In this document: piece after piece, positions 43,841 to 52,573 of the stretch | How positions within the stretch are numbered: position 1 is the stretch's first letter | How the letters are laid out: the number at the start of each line of letters is the position of its first letter | From: Lichenicola sp964247725 | GTDB lineage: Bacteria; Pseudomonadota; Alphaproteobacteria; Acetobacterales; Acetobacteraceae | Assembly (NCBI GenBank): GCA_964247725.1 | Contig: CAXTVM010000004.1 | Span: 75,053 to 139,052 of the forward strand | Direction: 5' to 3' | Length of the DNA stretch: 64,000 bases | Program-made: the position numbers and the translations under genes | The notes under the pieces: generated by a model | The model's input: the letters and a program-made list of their open reading frames with translations, nothing else | The model's database searches: none | What the model was told of the DNA's origin: nothing

Positions 43841-44334
43841 GTCTCTGATAGCGACCGCACCAGCAGCGCCGCCGCGGCTTCGCACATCGCCCGGTCGGCG
43901 GCCGTGAAGCGATCCCCGACCGGACTGTCGATATCGAGCACGCCGAGCAGGCGGCCGTCCTGGATCAGCGGCACGACGATCTCGCTGCGCGAGGCGGCGT
44001 CGCAGGCGATGTGGCCCGGGAACGCGTGCACGTCCGCGACGATGACCGTCTCCCGCCGCGCGGCAGCCGTGCCGCATACCCCTCGGCCGACGGGGATGCG
44101 CACGCAGGCGACGCGGCCCTGGAACGGACCCAGCACCAGCTCGTCGCCATGCAGGAAGTAGAAGCCGGCCCAATTCGCGTCCGGCAGCGATTGGAACAGC
44201 AGGGCGGCGGTGTTGGCGGCGTTGGCCACCAGGTCGTGCTCTCCAGCCAGCACGGCGGAGAGCATCTCGATCAGGTCGTCAGCGGTCGGTCTCTCCATCC
44301 GGGACGTCGAGCCCGGCTCACCGGACACCGTCAT
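43837..44334 (-). CDS. msrC: Free methionine-(R)-sulfoxide reductase (GAF domain)
   Basis: A 165-residue GAF-domain enzyme that reduces free methionine-R-sulfoxide. NWAGFYFLHGDELVLGPFQG is the family hallmark, and three cysteines are in the expected places (RVACVRIPVGRGVCGTAA and HIACDAASRSEIVVPL). The last helix contains FTAADRAMCEAAA. Gene overlap with the Nudix gene downstream suggests joint expression. Confidence 0.88.
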   Translation of the reverse strand: MTVSGEPGSTSRMERPTADDLIEMLSAVLAGEHDLVANAANTAALLFQSLPDANWAGFYFLHGDELVLGPFQGRVACVRIPVGRGVCGTAAARRETVIVADVHAFPGHIACDAASRSEIVVPLIQDGRLLGVLDIDSPVGDRFTAADRAMCEAAAALLVRSLSET

Positions 44335-44349
44335 GCGCCGCGACCGTGC

Positions 44350-44706
44350 TCAGCGTGCGATCATGCTCGGCGCCATGACGTGGACGTAGAGCTCGTGGAA
44401 CATGATCGAGGTCAGCCCCACCGAGAGGATCAGCAGCGGCACGTTCAGCATCAGGGTCAGCGAGTTCCAGCGCTGCGCCTCCGAGAAATCCAGGTGGAAC
44501 AGCAGGATCAGCTGCGCCATCACCGTCAGGACCGAGATGAACGAGATCACCGAGATGAGCACGACCGCGGTCCCGGCATGCGTCCGCACCAGGAACAGGG
44601 ACAGCCCCAGCAGGGCGAGCGACAGCACGTAGCCGACCACGTACTGGAGGTCGCTGGCTCCCCTGATCTCGGGATGTTCCCAGGGCTTGCGATTGTCGAT
44701 GCCCAT
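44350..44706 (-). CDS. cyoD: Cytochrome o ubiquinol oxidase subunit IV
   Basis: A 118-residue membrane protein with three helices (YVVGYVLSLALLGLSLFLVR, AVVLISVISFISVLTVMAQL, LMLNVPLLILSVGLTSIMFH) and the FHLDFSEAQRWN turn typical of CyoD, which assists assembly of the CuB centre. Its ATG overlaps the cyoC stop (TGATG). Last gene of the operon; no heme O synthase (cyoE) follows here. Confidence 0.9.
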   Translation of the reverse strand: MGIDNRKPWEHPEIRGASDLQYVVGYVLSLALLGLSLFLVRTHAGTAVVLISVISFISVLTVMAQLILLFHLDFSEAQRWNSLTLMLNVPLLILSVGLTSIMFHELYVHVMAPSMIAR

Positions 44707-45347
44707 CAGACCGAACCCCGCAGATAGACGAAGGTGAAGACGAAGGTCCAAACCAGCGCCTGGTAGAGCCAGAAGATCTTCAGGTTGGCCATCCGGTAGA
44801 CCACCAGCACGGTCAGCCCGCTGCGCGCGACCTGCACCAGCATGACGCCCATCCAAAGCAGGCCGATCGCGATGTGGATGCCGTGCACCACGATCATCGT
44901 GAAGAAGATCGACAGGTAGCCGCTGCGCTGCGGCGGGTCGCCGGCACTCACCAGCCGGGCCAGCTCCGACCATTCCAGGCCAAGGAAGCCCATGCCGATC
45001 AGGGCCGACACCACCATCCAGACCATCACCACCCGGGGCTGGTTGCGCTTCAGCGCGGTCATGCTGAGGCCGTAGGCCAGCACGCTGGTCAGCAGCACCA
45101 CCGTCGCGATGTAGCCGTGGGTGGGCGACGCGACCAGGTTCGGGGTCGGGCCCCCGGCCATGCTGGTGTCGTAGGTCAGCACCTCGTAGGCCGAGAACAG
45201 GGCCGCGAAGATCAGCGAATCGCTCAGCATGTAGAGCCAGAAGCCGAGCAGGCGCGTGCTGATAATGTCGTGCTCGTGGTCGACCTTCGCCCACAGCGTT
45301 ACCTTGGACGGGTCGGCCGGTGGGCCAAGCCCAGCACCGATGCTCAC
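44706..45347 (-). CDS. cyoC: Cytochrome o ubiquinol oxidase subunit III
   Basis: A 213-residue five-helix protein of the heme-copper oxidase subunit III family. ISTRLLGFWLYMLSDSLIFA, HGYIATVVLLTSVLAYGLSM, LGLEWSELARLVSAGDPPQR and VHGIHIAIGLLWMGVMLVQV are family segments. The GTG at 45347 is inferred as the start because it follows a purine-rich GGGGGCGGGA and gives a normal length; longer readings overlap cyoB. Confidence 0.9.
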   Translation of the reverse strand: MSIGAGLGPPADPSKVTLWAKVDHEHDIISTRLLGFWLYMLSDSLIFAALFSAYEVLTYDTSMAGGPTPNLVASPTHGYIATVVLLTSVLAYGLSMTALKRNQPRVVMVWMVVSALIGMGFLGLEWSELARLVSAGDPPQRSGYLSIFFTMIVVHGIHIAIGLLWMGVMLVQVARSGLTVLVVYRMANLKIFWLYQALVWTFVFTFVYLRGSV

Positions 45348-45393
45348 TCCCGCCCCCGAGCCGGCTGCATCGTCGCCTGGATCATCGCGCCGG

Positions 45394-47475
45394 TCATCCC
45401 GGCGTCTTCGTGGCCAGCGTCGCCAGGATGCCTTCCGGACGCTTGGCGCCGACATTGCGACGGCCGGCGCGGGCCGCCTCCTGCTCGGTGCGGCGCACCT
45501 CGTCGGCGGTGATCACCGATCCGCTGGTGCCGCCAAACGAGCGGGCGATGATGATGGCGAACACTGCGATCAGCGCCAGTGCTGCGAGCCACCAGATCCG
45601 GAACACCATCGCGAACCCGAACACGGCGGTGGCCGCCCCCAGGAACATCGGCACCGGCGTGTTGAGTGGGATCTCGATGTCCTCGTATGCGTCCGGGGTC
45701 GAGTTGGCGTACCCGTTCTCGCGGCGCCAGGCCCACTCGTCGCGCGAGTTGACGTGCGGGATGACCGCGAAGTTGTAGGCCGGCACCGGCGAATGCGTCA
45801 TCCACTCCAGGCTGCGCGTGGTACCCCAGGCGTTGATGTCGACCCGGTTCTGGTCGCGGTTCCGGATGCTGACGTAGACTTGGTAGATGAGGGCTCCGAT
45901 CGACCCGCAATACATCAGGATGCCGAGCTCCTCGACGATCATCAGCGGCTGCCAGCTGGCGTAGGGGATGTAGGACAGGCGGCGCGGCATGCCGTCGAAG
46001 CCCAGGCCAAACATGGCGGTGAACACGGTGAAGGTGCCGGCGATGAACAGCCAGAACACCAGCTGGCCGCTGGCCTCGTCCAGCTTGAACCCGGTCGCCT
46101 TGGGGAACCAGAAGGTGATCCCGGCGACGGAGGCGAAGATCGTCACCATCGCGATGGTGTGGAAGTGCGCGATCACGAACACCGTGTTGTGGGTCATGTA
46201 GTTGATGGCGGGAATTGCCAGCATCATGCCAGTCAGGCCGCCGATCAGCTGCATGAAGATCGCCGAGACCGCCCACAGCATGGGCGTGGTGAAGGTGAGC
46301 CGGCCGCGATACATGGTGAAGATCCAGTTGAAGACCTTCACGCCGGTCGGGATCGACACCAGCATGGTGGAGACGCTGTAGAAGATGTTGACGATCGGGC
46401 CGGCACCCATGGTGAAGAAGTGGTGCAGCCAGACGGTCCAGGAGATGCAGCCGATGCTGAGCGTGGCCGCGACCATCACAGTATAGCCGAACAGCGGCTT
46501 TTCCGAGAAGGTCGGGATAATCTCCGACATCATGCCCCAGGCCGGCAGGATGATGAAGTACACCTCCGGATGGCCCCAGATCCAGAACAGGTCGTTGTAG
46601 AGCATGAAGTTGCCGCCGAGCCCGGTCGTGAAGAAGTGGGTGCCGATGTAGCGGTCGAGCAGCAGCAGGCCCAGCGCCACGCCCAGCACCGGAAAGGCGG
46701 TGAGGCCGATGACGTTGGTGGTGAGTGCCGTCCAGGTGAACAGCGGCAGGCGCAGCCAAGTCATGCCGGGGGCACGCATCTTGATGATGGTGGCGATGAT
46801 GTTCACCGCTCCCAGCGTGGTGCCTATGCTGCCGATCTCGATCGCCCAGGCCCAGTAGTCGACGCCGACGTCGGGGCTGTAGGACATCTCGGTGAGCGGG
46901 GTGAGCCCGACCCAGCCGGCCTGGCTGAAGTCGCCCACGAACAGGGAGAGCATAACCAGTGCCGCACCCACCGCGGTCATCCACAGCGCCACCGCGTTCA
47001 GGTACGGGAACGCCATGTCGCGCGCGCCGATCTGCAGCGGCAGCAGGTAGTTCATGAACCCGGCCAGGATCGGGGTCGCGGCGAAGATCAGCATGATCGT
47101 GCCGTGCGAGCCGTAGATCTGGTCGTAGTGGTACGGCGGCAGGTAGCCGTGGGCGGCACCCAGGTACCCGGGCGAGTTCGGGCCTGCCGCCATCACCTGC
47201 TGGGTGCGCATCATCACCGCGTCGACGAAGCCGCGGAACAGCAGCACCACGCCGACGACGATGTACATGATGCCGATGCGCTTGTGGTCGACGCTGGTCA
47301 GCCAGTCGCGCCACAGGATGCCCCAGGCCTTATAGTAGGTGAGCAGGCCGAGGATGATGACGGCGAGCGTGGCGGCGAACGCGAACGCGCCGAACACGAT
47401 CGGACTGTCGAACGGGATGTCCTGCCACGTCAGCCGACCCATCAGCGGGGTCCAGGGTCCTCTCAGGTCAACCAT
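45394..47475 (-). CDS. cyoB: Cytochrome o ubiquinol oxidase subunit I
   Basis: A 693-residue, fifteen-helix catalytic subunit. The six heme and copper histidines are visible: YGSHGTIMLIF (low-spin heme), WGHPEVYFIILP with the His-Tyr crosslink, LHHFFTMG (CuB pair) and IAHFHTIAMV. The extra N- and C-terminal helices and lack of a cytochrome c docking set point to a quinol oxidase that reduces oxygen and pumps protons. Its start overlaps the cyoA stop (TGATG). Confidence 0.95.
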   Translation of the reverse strand: MVDLRGPWTPLMGRLTWQDIPFDSPIVFGAFAFAATLAVIILGLLTYYKAWGILWRDWLTSVDHKRIGIMYIVVGVVLLFRGFVDAVMMRTQQVMAAGPNSPGYLGAAHGYLPPYHYDQIYGSHGTIMLIFAATPILAGFMNYLLPLQIGARDMAFPYLNAVALWMTAVGAALVMLSLFVGDFSQAGWVGLTPLTEMSYSPDVGVDYWAWAIEIGSIGTTLGAVNIIATIIKMRAPGMTWLRLPLFTWTALTTNVIGLTAFPVLGVALGLLLLDRYIGTHFFTTGLGGNFMLYNDLFWIWGHPEVYFIILPAWGMMSEIIPTFSEKPLFGYTVMVAATLSIGCISWTVWLHHFFTMGAGPIVNIFYSVSTMLVSIPTGVKVFNWIFTMYRGRLTFTTPMLWAVSAIFMQLIGGLTGMMLAIPAINYMTHNTVFVIAHFHTIAMVTIFASVAGITFWFPKATGFKLDEASGQLVFWLFIAGTFTVFTAMFGLGFDGMPRRLSYIPYASWQPLMIVEELGILMYCGSIGALIYQVYVSIRNRDQNRVDINAWGTTRSLEWMTHSPVPAYNFAVIPHVNSRDEWAWRRENGYANSTPDAYEDIEIPLNTPVPMFLGAATAVFGFAMVFRIWWLAALALIAVFAIIIARSFGGTSGSVITADEVRRTEQEAARAGRRNVGAKRPEGILATLATKTPG

Positions 47476-48392
47476 CAGTTCGACATCCCTGGCTCGTGGG
47501 GCGAAGCGCCGCCTTCTGGCTGCCTGCGTCCGTTCTGGTAGGAGGATTTCTTCTCGGTGAAGGATTGCGGGGTCGGATAGGTCTTCCCCGCCATGACGTT
47601 CTGGATCACGCGGGGGAACAGCCCCTCGTCCACCTGCGAGAAGTGGATCGTCTTGCCGCTGCTGTTGATGGTGGGCGTCGCGAAGCTGTCGAACGCGGCC
47701 TGGTCGAGATGGACCGGCGATTGCGCGACGTCGGCCACCCATTGGTCGAACTGGGCGCGCGGCATCACCCGGGTCTTGAACTGCATCCAGGAGAAGCCCG
47801 GCCCGCTGTAGTCCGCGGCGAAACCCTCGTAGACGCCCGGCCGCTCGGCGATCATGGCCTGCCGGGTCAGCATCCCCGGCATGATGTCGATCTCGCCGAC
47901 CAGCTGGGGGATGTAGAAGTCGTTCGGGACCGTCGCCGAGGTCAGGCGGAACCGGATCGGCGTGTTCACCGGCACCACGAGCTCGTTCGCGGCGGCGATG
48001 CGCCGGCCGTTGTAGATGAACAGCCACTGCCAGTCCGTCGTGACCACGTCGACGTCGATCGGCGTGCGGTCGGCGTCGACGTTCTGGCCGGGCGCCATGA
48101 GGCGCGGGCCGAACGGGTCCACCGCATAGGTGCTGCTGTAGGAGTAGAAGCTGAGGAACGCCACGATCGCCAGCGGGAAGCCCCAGGACACGATCTCGAC
48201 CGGCAGCGAGTGGCTCCAGCCCGGCGTGTAGGCGCCCTTCTTGTTCGACCGGTGGTAGCGCCAGATGCACCACATCAGCAGCAGCGTCGTCGGGCCGATG
48301 ATCAGCATCATCGCGCCGACGTCGATCAGGATCGAGTGGAACCCGGCCTGGGCGATCGGCCCCCGCGGGTGGAACAGCCAGAACTGGCTCAT
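47475..48392 (-). CDS. cyoA: Cytochrome o ubiquinol oxidase subunit II
   Basis: A 305-residue subunit II with two membrane helices (SILIDVGAMMLIIGPTTLLL and SLPVEIVSWGFPLAIVAFLS) and a cupredoxin domain. The CuA ligands are absent: the expected Cys pair is replaced in ADYSGPGFSWMQF, showing that it accepts electrons from quinol, not cytochrome c. The start MSQFWLFHP lacks the cleaved lipoprotein signal of the E. coli protein. First gene of the leftward cyoABCD operon. Confidence 0.93.
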   Translation of the reverse strand: MSQFWLFHPRGPIAQAGFHSILIDVGAMMLIIGPTTLLLMWCIWRYHRSNKKGAYTPGWSHSLPVEIVSWGFPLAIVAFLSFYSYSSTYAVDPFGPRLMAPGQNVDADRTPIDVDVVTTDWQWLFIYNGRRIAAANELVVPVNTPIRFRLTSATVPNDFYIPQLVGEIDIMPGMLTRQAMIAERPGVYEGFAADYSGPGFSWMQFKTRVMPRAQFDQWVADVAQSPVHLDQAAFDSFATPTINSSGKTIHFSQVDEGLFPRVIQNVMAGKTYPTPQSFTEKKSSYQNGRRQPEGGASPHEPGMSN

Positions 48393-48559
48393 GCGGGGTC
48401 CTGCACGAACGGACGGGGCACGATGTCGGCCAGGGTCATCTCCAACGCAGCGGCTAGGGTCGGTCCCTCATGCCTAGCCGGGTCGGTCACGTTGTAACAG
48501 TCATAAGAAAGCGAGCGGCGGGTTTTCGCGCACGTCGGGCCCGGGCGCTGCGGGCCGGG

Positions 48560-48636
48560 TGGCGCACCCGGAAAGACTCGAACTTCCAACCCCCAGATTC
48601 GTAGTCTGGTGCTCTATCCAATTGAGCTACGGGTGC
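48560..48636 (-). tRNA. tRNA-Arg (anticodon ACG)
   Basis: On the minus strand the acceptor arm GCACCCG pairs with CGGGTGC, the D-arm is AGCTCAATTGGATAGAGC, the anticodon arm is CCAGACTACGAATCTGG with ACG in the loop, and the T-arm is GGAAGTTCGAGTCTTTC. The CCA end is encoded at 48560-48562. It lies upstream of cyoA. Confidence 0.95.
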
Positions 48637-48734
48637 ATCGCCAGCGGCGCCGGGATGTAGCCGAAGACCCCCGCATCCGCAAGTCCCGGGCGCCGGTGGT
48701 CCAAGGCGCCGGTGGTCCAGGGCGATCGCATTGG

Positions 48735-48910
48735 GAAGAAGGCCAGGGGCTTTGCCCCTGGACCCCACCGGGGCCGTCACGCGAAGCGTGCTGGCGCACG
48801 ACGGCCCCAGACCCCGATTCGTTGAGGGTGCACCTTACATGTGCGAGCTTTGTCCTTACGGGCCGGGTTTGGGGCCGCGGCTCCAATGGGTCCAGGGCAG
48901 GGCCCCGGCC
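48735..48910. repeat. Dispersed palindromic repeat R9 (long form)
   Basis: Starts GGAAGAAGGCCAGGGGCTTTGCCCCTGG and ends GGTCCAGGGCAGGGCCCCGGCC. Inside are GGGGCCGTCACGCGAAGCGTG with its reverse segment CGCACGACGGCCCC, and CCCCGATTCGTTGAGG opposite CCTTACGGGCCGGG. It ends eight bases before the stop of the lipoprotein gene. Confidence 0.75.
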
Positions 48911-48917
48911 GCTCGTC

Positions 48918-49373
48918 TCAGCCGCCGAAGGCTCGGCTGATCGGATGCTCGGCCGGCCGCACCAGCACGATGCGGGCGCGGCAGGTGGGGGTGCCGTAAA
49001 CGGCGTCGATATGGCTGCCGTCCGGTGCCAGGATGCCGTCGAACACCATCGGCAGCGGCTTGCGGTTCATGTCTGCCAGCAACAGCTGAGCGTGGAGGCG
49101 CGGGCTGTCCGGCCGGCGCTCGCCGTGCAGCACGAGGACGCCGCCGGACGGCAGGAACGACACCTCCCGCGCACCGACCAGCAGCCGCGCCGGCAGCGGC
49201 GCCGGGCAGGTGCCGGCCAGCGTGACCAGACGGCCGGCCCATTCGCCGACCGGATCGCCGGGCGTGGCGCCGCCGCCGCATCCGCCGACGAACCCGGCCA
49301 CGGCCAGGGCCGCCGCCATCGCGACGGTGGCCGGCGCGCCGGACCGGCAGGGTGAGCGGCGGCAGTGGCGCAT
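48918..49373 (-). CDS. Small hypothetical lipoprotein
   Basis: A 151-residue exported protein. The N-terminus (PATVAMAAALAVAGFVGGC) is a lipoprotein signal with Cys in a GGC box. The mature domain is beta-rich (VGEWAGRLVTLAGTCPAPLP, REVSFLPSGGVLVLHGERRP, DGILAPDGSHIDAVYGTPTC) with two cysteines that could form a disulfide. I do not recognise the family. It is divergent from guaA. Confidence 0.72.
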   Translation of the reverse strand: MRHCRRSPCRSGAPATVAMAAALAVAGFVGGCGGGATPGDPVGEWAGRLVTLAGTCPAPLPARLLVGAREVSFLPSGGVLVLHGERRPDSPRLHAQLLLADMNRKPLPMVFDGILAPDGSHIDAVYGTPTCRARIVLVRPAEHPISRAFGG

Positions 49374-49503
49374 CGTCTCGGTTTCCAGTCCCGCCCCATG
49401 CCGGCCGTCCGTGCTGGCCCTGGCACGGACGCGCCGGTATAGCAGGCCCGACTGGGTTGGCGATCCCGTCGCCGCCTCGGCCATCGGAGAAGACCTGAAG
49501 CCC

Positions 49504-51075
49504 ATGAGCGACCTCGACGCAGCCCTGCATGCCGACCGGGTCCTGATCCTGGATTTCGGCAGCCAGGTGACGCAGCTCATCGCCCGCCGGGTGCGCGAGA
49601 GCGGCGTCTATTGCGAGATCTGGCCGCACGGCGCGGACCCGGCGCGGATCGCGGGCTTCGGCGCGCGCGGCATCATCCTGTCCGGCGGTCCGGCCAGCGT
49701 GCCGGAAACAGGGTCGCCCCGCATTCCGGACGGCGTGCTCGCGGCCGGGGTGCCGGTGCTCGGCATCTGCTACGGCCAGCAGGCGATGTGCGCGCAACTG
49801 GGTGGCGCGGTCGAGGCGCACGAGCACGGCGAGTTCGGCCGCGCCGAGGTCGAGGTGCTGGCGGACAGCGCGCTGCTCGGCGGCACCTGGCGGCGCGGCG
49901 CCCGCGAGCAGGTCTGGATGAGCCATGGCGACCGCATCACCCGGCTGCCGCCGGGCTTCACCGCGGTGGCGGCGAGCAAGGGCGCGCCGTTCGCCATCAT
50001 CGCCGACGAGGCGCGCCGCTTCTACGGCGTGCAGTTCCACCCCGAGGTTGCGCACACGCCGCACGGTGCGGCACTGCTGCACAACTTCACCCACGACGTC
50101 GCCGGCTGCGCCGGGCGCTGGACCATGGCCGGCTTCCGCGAGCTCGAGATCGCCCGCATCCGCGACCAGGTGGGCGGCGGCCGCGTGATCTGCGGCCTGT
50201 CCGGCGGCGTCGACAGCTCGGTGGCGGCGGTGCTGATCCACCAGGCGATCGGCGACCAGCTCACCTGCATCTTCGTCGACCACGGCATGCTGCGCGCCGG
50301 CGAGGCGGAGGAGGTGGTGCGCACCTTCCGCGGCCGCCACAACATCCGGCTGATCCACCGCGACGCCGCCGACCTGTTCCTGGACGGGCTGGCCGGCGTC
50401 ACCGACCCCGAGATCAAGCGCAAGACCATCGGCCGCCTGTTCGTCGAGGTGTTCGACAAGGAGGCGCACGCCCTGGGCGGCGCCGACTTCCTGGCCCAGG
50501 GTACCCTGTATCCGGACGTGATCGAGAGCGTGTCCCACACCGGCGGTCCGTCGGTGACCATCAAGAGCCACCACAATGTCGGCGGCCTGCCGGAGACCAT
50601 GCGCATGCGGCTGGTCGAGCCGCTGCGCGAGCTGTTCAAGGACGAGGTCCGCGTGCTCGGCCGCGAGCTGGGCCTGCCCGAGGCGATCGTCGGCCGCCAC
50701 CCGTTCCCGGGCCCGGGCCTGGCGATCCGCATCCCCGGCGACGTCGACCGCGAGAAGCTCGACCTGCTGCGCCGGATCGACGCCGTCTTCCTGGACGAGA
50801 TCCGCCAGGCCGGCCTCTACGACGCGATCTGGCAGGCGTTCGCGGTGCTGCTGCCGGTGCGGACGGTGGGGGTGATGGGCGACGGCCGCACCTACGACCA
50901 GGCCTGCGCGCTGCGCGCCGTCACCAGCACCGACGGCATGACGGCGGAGATCTACCCGTTCGAGATGGGGTTCCTGAGCCGGGTCGCCGGCCGCATCGTG
51001 AACGAGGTGCGCGGCATCAACCGGGTGACCTACGACATCACCTCGAAGCCGCCCGGGACGATCGAGTGGGAGTGA
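49504..51075 (+). CDS. guaA: GMP synthase (glutamine-hydrolysing)
   Basis: A 523-residue two-domain enzyme that makes GMP from XMP, glutamine and ATP. The class I amidotransferase part has VLGICYGQQAM (Cys nucleophile) and the His-Glu of YGVQFHPEVAH. The synthase part has the PP-loop CGLSGGVDSSVAA, TLYPDVIESVS and the C-terminal dimer domain (GRTYDQACALRAVTSTDGMT) ending KPPGTIEWE. It is the last chromosomal gene before the integrated element. Confidence 0.97.
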   Translation: MSDLDAALHADRVLILDFGSQVTQLIARRVRESGVYCEIWPHGADPARIAGFGARGIILSGGPASVPETGSPRIPDGVLAAGVPVLGICYGQQAMCAQLGGAVEAHEHGEFGRAEVEVLADSALLGGTWRRGAREQVWMSHGDRITRLPPGFTAVAASKGAPFAIIADEARRFYGVQFHPEVAHTPHGAALLHNFTHDVAGCAGRWTMAGFRELEIARIRDQVGGGRVICGLSGGVDSSVAAVLIHQAIGDQLTCIFVDHGMLRAGEAEEVVRTFRGRHNIRLIHRDAADLFLDGLAGVTDPEIKRKTIGRLFVEVFDKEAHALGGADFLAQGTLYPDVIESVSHTGGPSVTIKSHHNVGGLPETMRMRLVEPLRELFKDEVRVLGRELGLPEAIVGRHPFPGPGLAIRIPGDVDREKLDLLRRIDAVFLDEIRQAGLYDAIWQAFAVLLPVRTVGVMGDGRTYDQACALRAVTSTDGMTAEIYPFEMGFLSRVAGRIVNEVRGINRVTYDITSKPPGTIEWE

Positions 51076-51113
51076 GGACATGAGGCCTGCCGTCCGACCA
51101 GGCTGCTGTCGGA

Positions 51114-51159
51114 TGGTGCCGACACTCGGAATTGAACCGAGGACCTACTGATTACGAAT
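51114..51159 (-). repeat. attL: duplicated 3' end of tRNA-Thr
   Basis: Identical over 46 bases to 63946-63991. Read on the minus strand it holds the anticodon-stem end, variable loop, T-arm, acceptor 3' strand and CCA. The left neighbour base and the base after 51159 differ from the right copy, which sets the limits. It is not a working tRNA gene because the 5' half is missing. Confidence 0.92.
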
Positions 51160-51289
51160 AAGCGGGCATGGCGTTCTCAGGGCGTCTCACGGGTTCCTGG
51201 CCCATCCCCATCTCCTAGATAATACAGTGTCAGTAATGGTAGATGCTCCATAGGCTTCTTGTGGCGTATCAGCGGTTCGCGTTAACCAT

Positions 51290-51323
51290 GATGCCTGGAT
51301 GATGCCTGAGACCGTGAGGCATC
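51290..51323. promoter_or_regulatory. Candidate integrase arm sites and hairpin, left end
   Basis: GATGCCT occurs at 51290-51296 and 51301-51307, eleven bases apart, with the inverse AGGCATC at 51317-51323. The second and third copies form a small hairpin just before the integrase ribosome site. The same pair with the same spacing occurs near the right end. Confidence 0.5.
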
Positions 51324-51340
51324 GCCGCAGGAGCGGTCCC

Positions 51341-52573
51341 ATGCCCAAGCCTGTCGCCCTCACCCCCGCCTTCCTGCGCACCGTCCGGCCGCCCGAGCGC
51401 GGCCAGGTCGAGCATGCGGACGGGGGCTGCCCCGGCCTCCGCCTGCGCGTCTCCGCCGGCGGCGCAGCGACCTGGATCCTCGGCTGCCGCGATCAGGCGG
51501 GGAACGCGCGCCGCTTCACGATCGGCGGCTTCCCGGCGACCGGCTTGGCTGCAGCGCGTGACGGCGCGCGGACGCTGCGGGAAGAGGTGCGCAAGGGACG
51601 CGATCCCGTGGCGGAGGCCAGGCTGGCGCGCCGCGCCGTGGCCGTACCGGACGCCGCGCGCCCGACGCTCGCCATGCTCCTGGACGGCTATGCCCGGGAC
51701 GTTGGCGCGCGCCGCCGCTCCTGGCCGGAGATGCGGCGGCGGATCGAGAACGTCTTCGCTGCCTACGTCCAGGCCGATCCGATGGCCCTTGCCGGCCCAG
51801 AGCTGCAGCTGACCGTCGACGGCCATCCGTCGCGTAGCTCTGCCGGCGCCGCCGTCCGGTACCTTCGGCCGGTGCTGAAGTGGGGCGCGAAGCGGGGGCT
51901 GGTCCAGCGCGGCGTCGCCGAGCAGCTGGACCCGCCGGAGGGGGCGCTTGCGAAGCGGCAGCGGCGCCTGGACCGCCTCGAGACGCGCGCGATCCTTCAG
52001 GCCCTCGGCACGTCGAGCTATCACCAGGCGCTGCGCTGGCTGTTCCTGACCGCCTGCCGCCTGAACGAGGCCTGCGAGGCGCGGTGGCGGGACGTCGACC
52101 TCAAGGCCGGCATCTGGACGATCCCGACGACGAAGCAAGGCGGCGCGCACGTCGTCCCGCTGTCGAGCCAGGCCGCAGCCCTGTTGCAGTCTCGCCTGTT
52201 GCGGGACGCGGCCGGCGACGCCCCGCCGGACGGCCTGATCTTCGCCAACGAGGCGGGGGGCGTGCTGGCGAACTGGCACGAGCAGACGCAGGCAATCCAG
52301 CGCCGCAGCGGCACGGCCGGCTGGCACCGGCACGACATCCGGCGGACGGCCGCTTCCTTCATGGGCGACATCGGCATAGCGCCGCACGTCGTCGAGACTG
52401 CGCTGGGGCACAAGCTGCGGACCTCCTCGGACGGGTCGGCGCTGGGGCGGGTCGCGACCATCTACAACTTGTCGCGCTACCGGACCGAGCAGGCGGACGC
52501 GCTCCAGCAGCTGGCCGACGAGCTCGACCTGATCGAGGCCGGAGAGACGAACGTCGTCCGGCTGTCCGCGTGA
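51341..52573 (+). CDS. int: Tyrosine-type site-specific integrase
   Basis: A 410-residue integrase of the P4/CP4-57 kind. The N-terminus (ALTPAFLRTVRPPERGQVEH, GGCPGLRLRVSAGGAATWIL) is the DUF4102-like arm-binding domain, followed by a core-binding domain. The catalytic residues are Arg in TACRLNEACEARW, HDIRRTAASF (His-x-x-Arg), His in VVETALGHKL and Tyr in VATIYNLSRY. GGAG precedes the ATG at 51341; ATGs at 51299 and 51302 are open. It would recombine the tRNA-Thr sites at the two ends. Confidence 0.92.
   Translation: MPKPVALTPAFLRTVRPPERGQVEHADGGCPGLRLRVSAGGAATWILGCRDQAGNARRFTIGGFPATGLAAARDGARTLREEVRKGRDPVAEARLARRAVAVPDAARPTLAMLLDGYARDVGARRRSWPEMRRRIENVFAAYVQADPMALAGPELQLTVDGHPSRSSAGAAVRYLRPVLKWGAKRGLVQRGVAEQLDPPEGALAKRQRRLDRLETRAILQALGTSSYHQALRWLFLTACRLNEACEARWRDVDLKAGIWTIPTTKQGGAHVVPLSSQAAALLQSRLLRDAAGDAPPDGLIFANEAGGVLANWHEQTQAIQRRSGTAGWHRHDIRRTAASFMGDIGIAPHVVETALGHKLRTSSDGSALGRVATIYNLSRYRTEQADALQQLADELDLIEAGETNVVRLSA

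Noticed and set aside
45256..47541. A 761-codon open frame opposite cyoB
   Set aside because: The opposite strand encodes a complete oxidase subunit with all heme ligands; the frame is rich in His, Asp, Gln and Arg as expected from antisense reading.
51114..51159. A second tRNA-Thr gene
   Set aside because: Only the 3' half is present; after 51159 the anticodon stem and D-arm do not continue, so it is an attachment-site duplicate.
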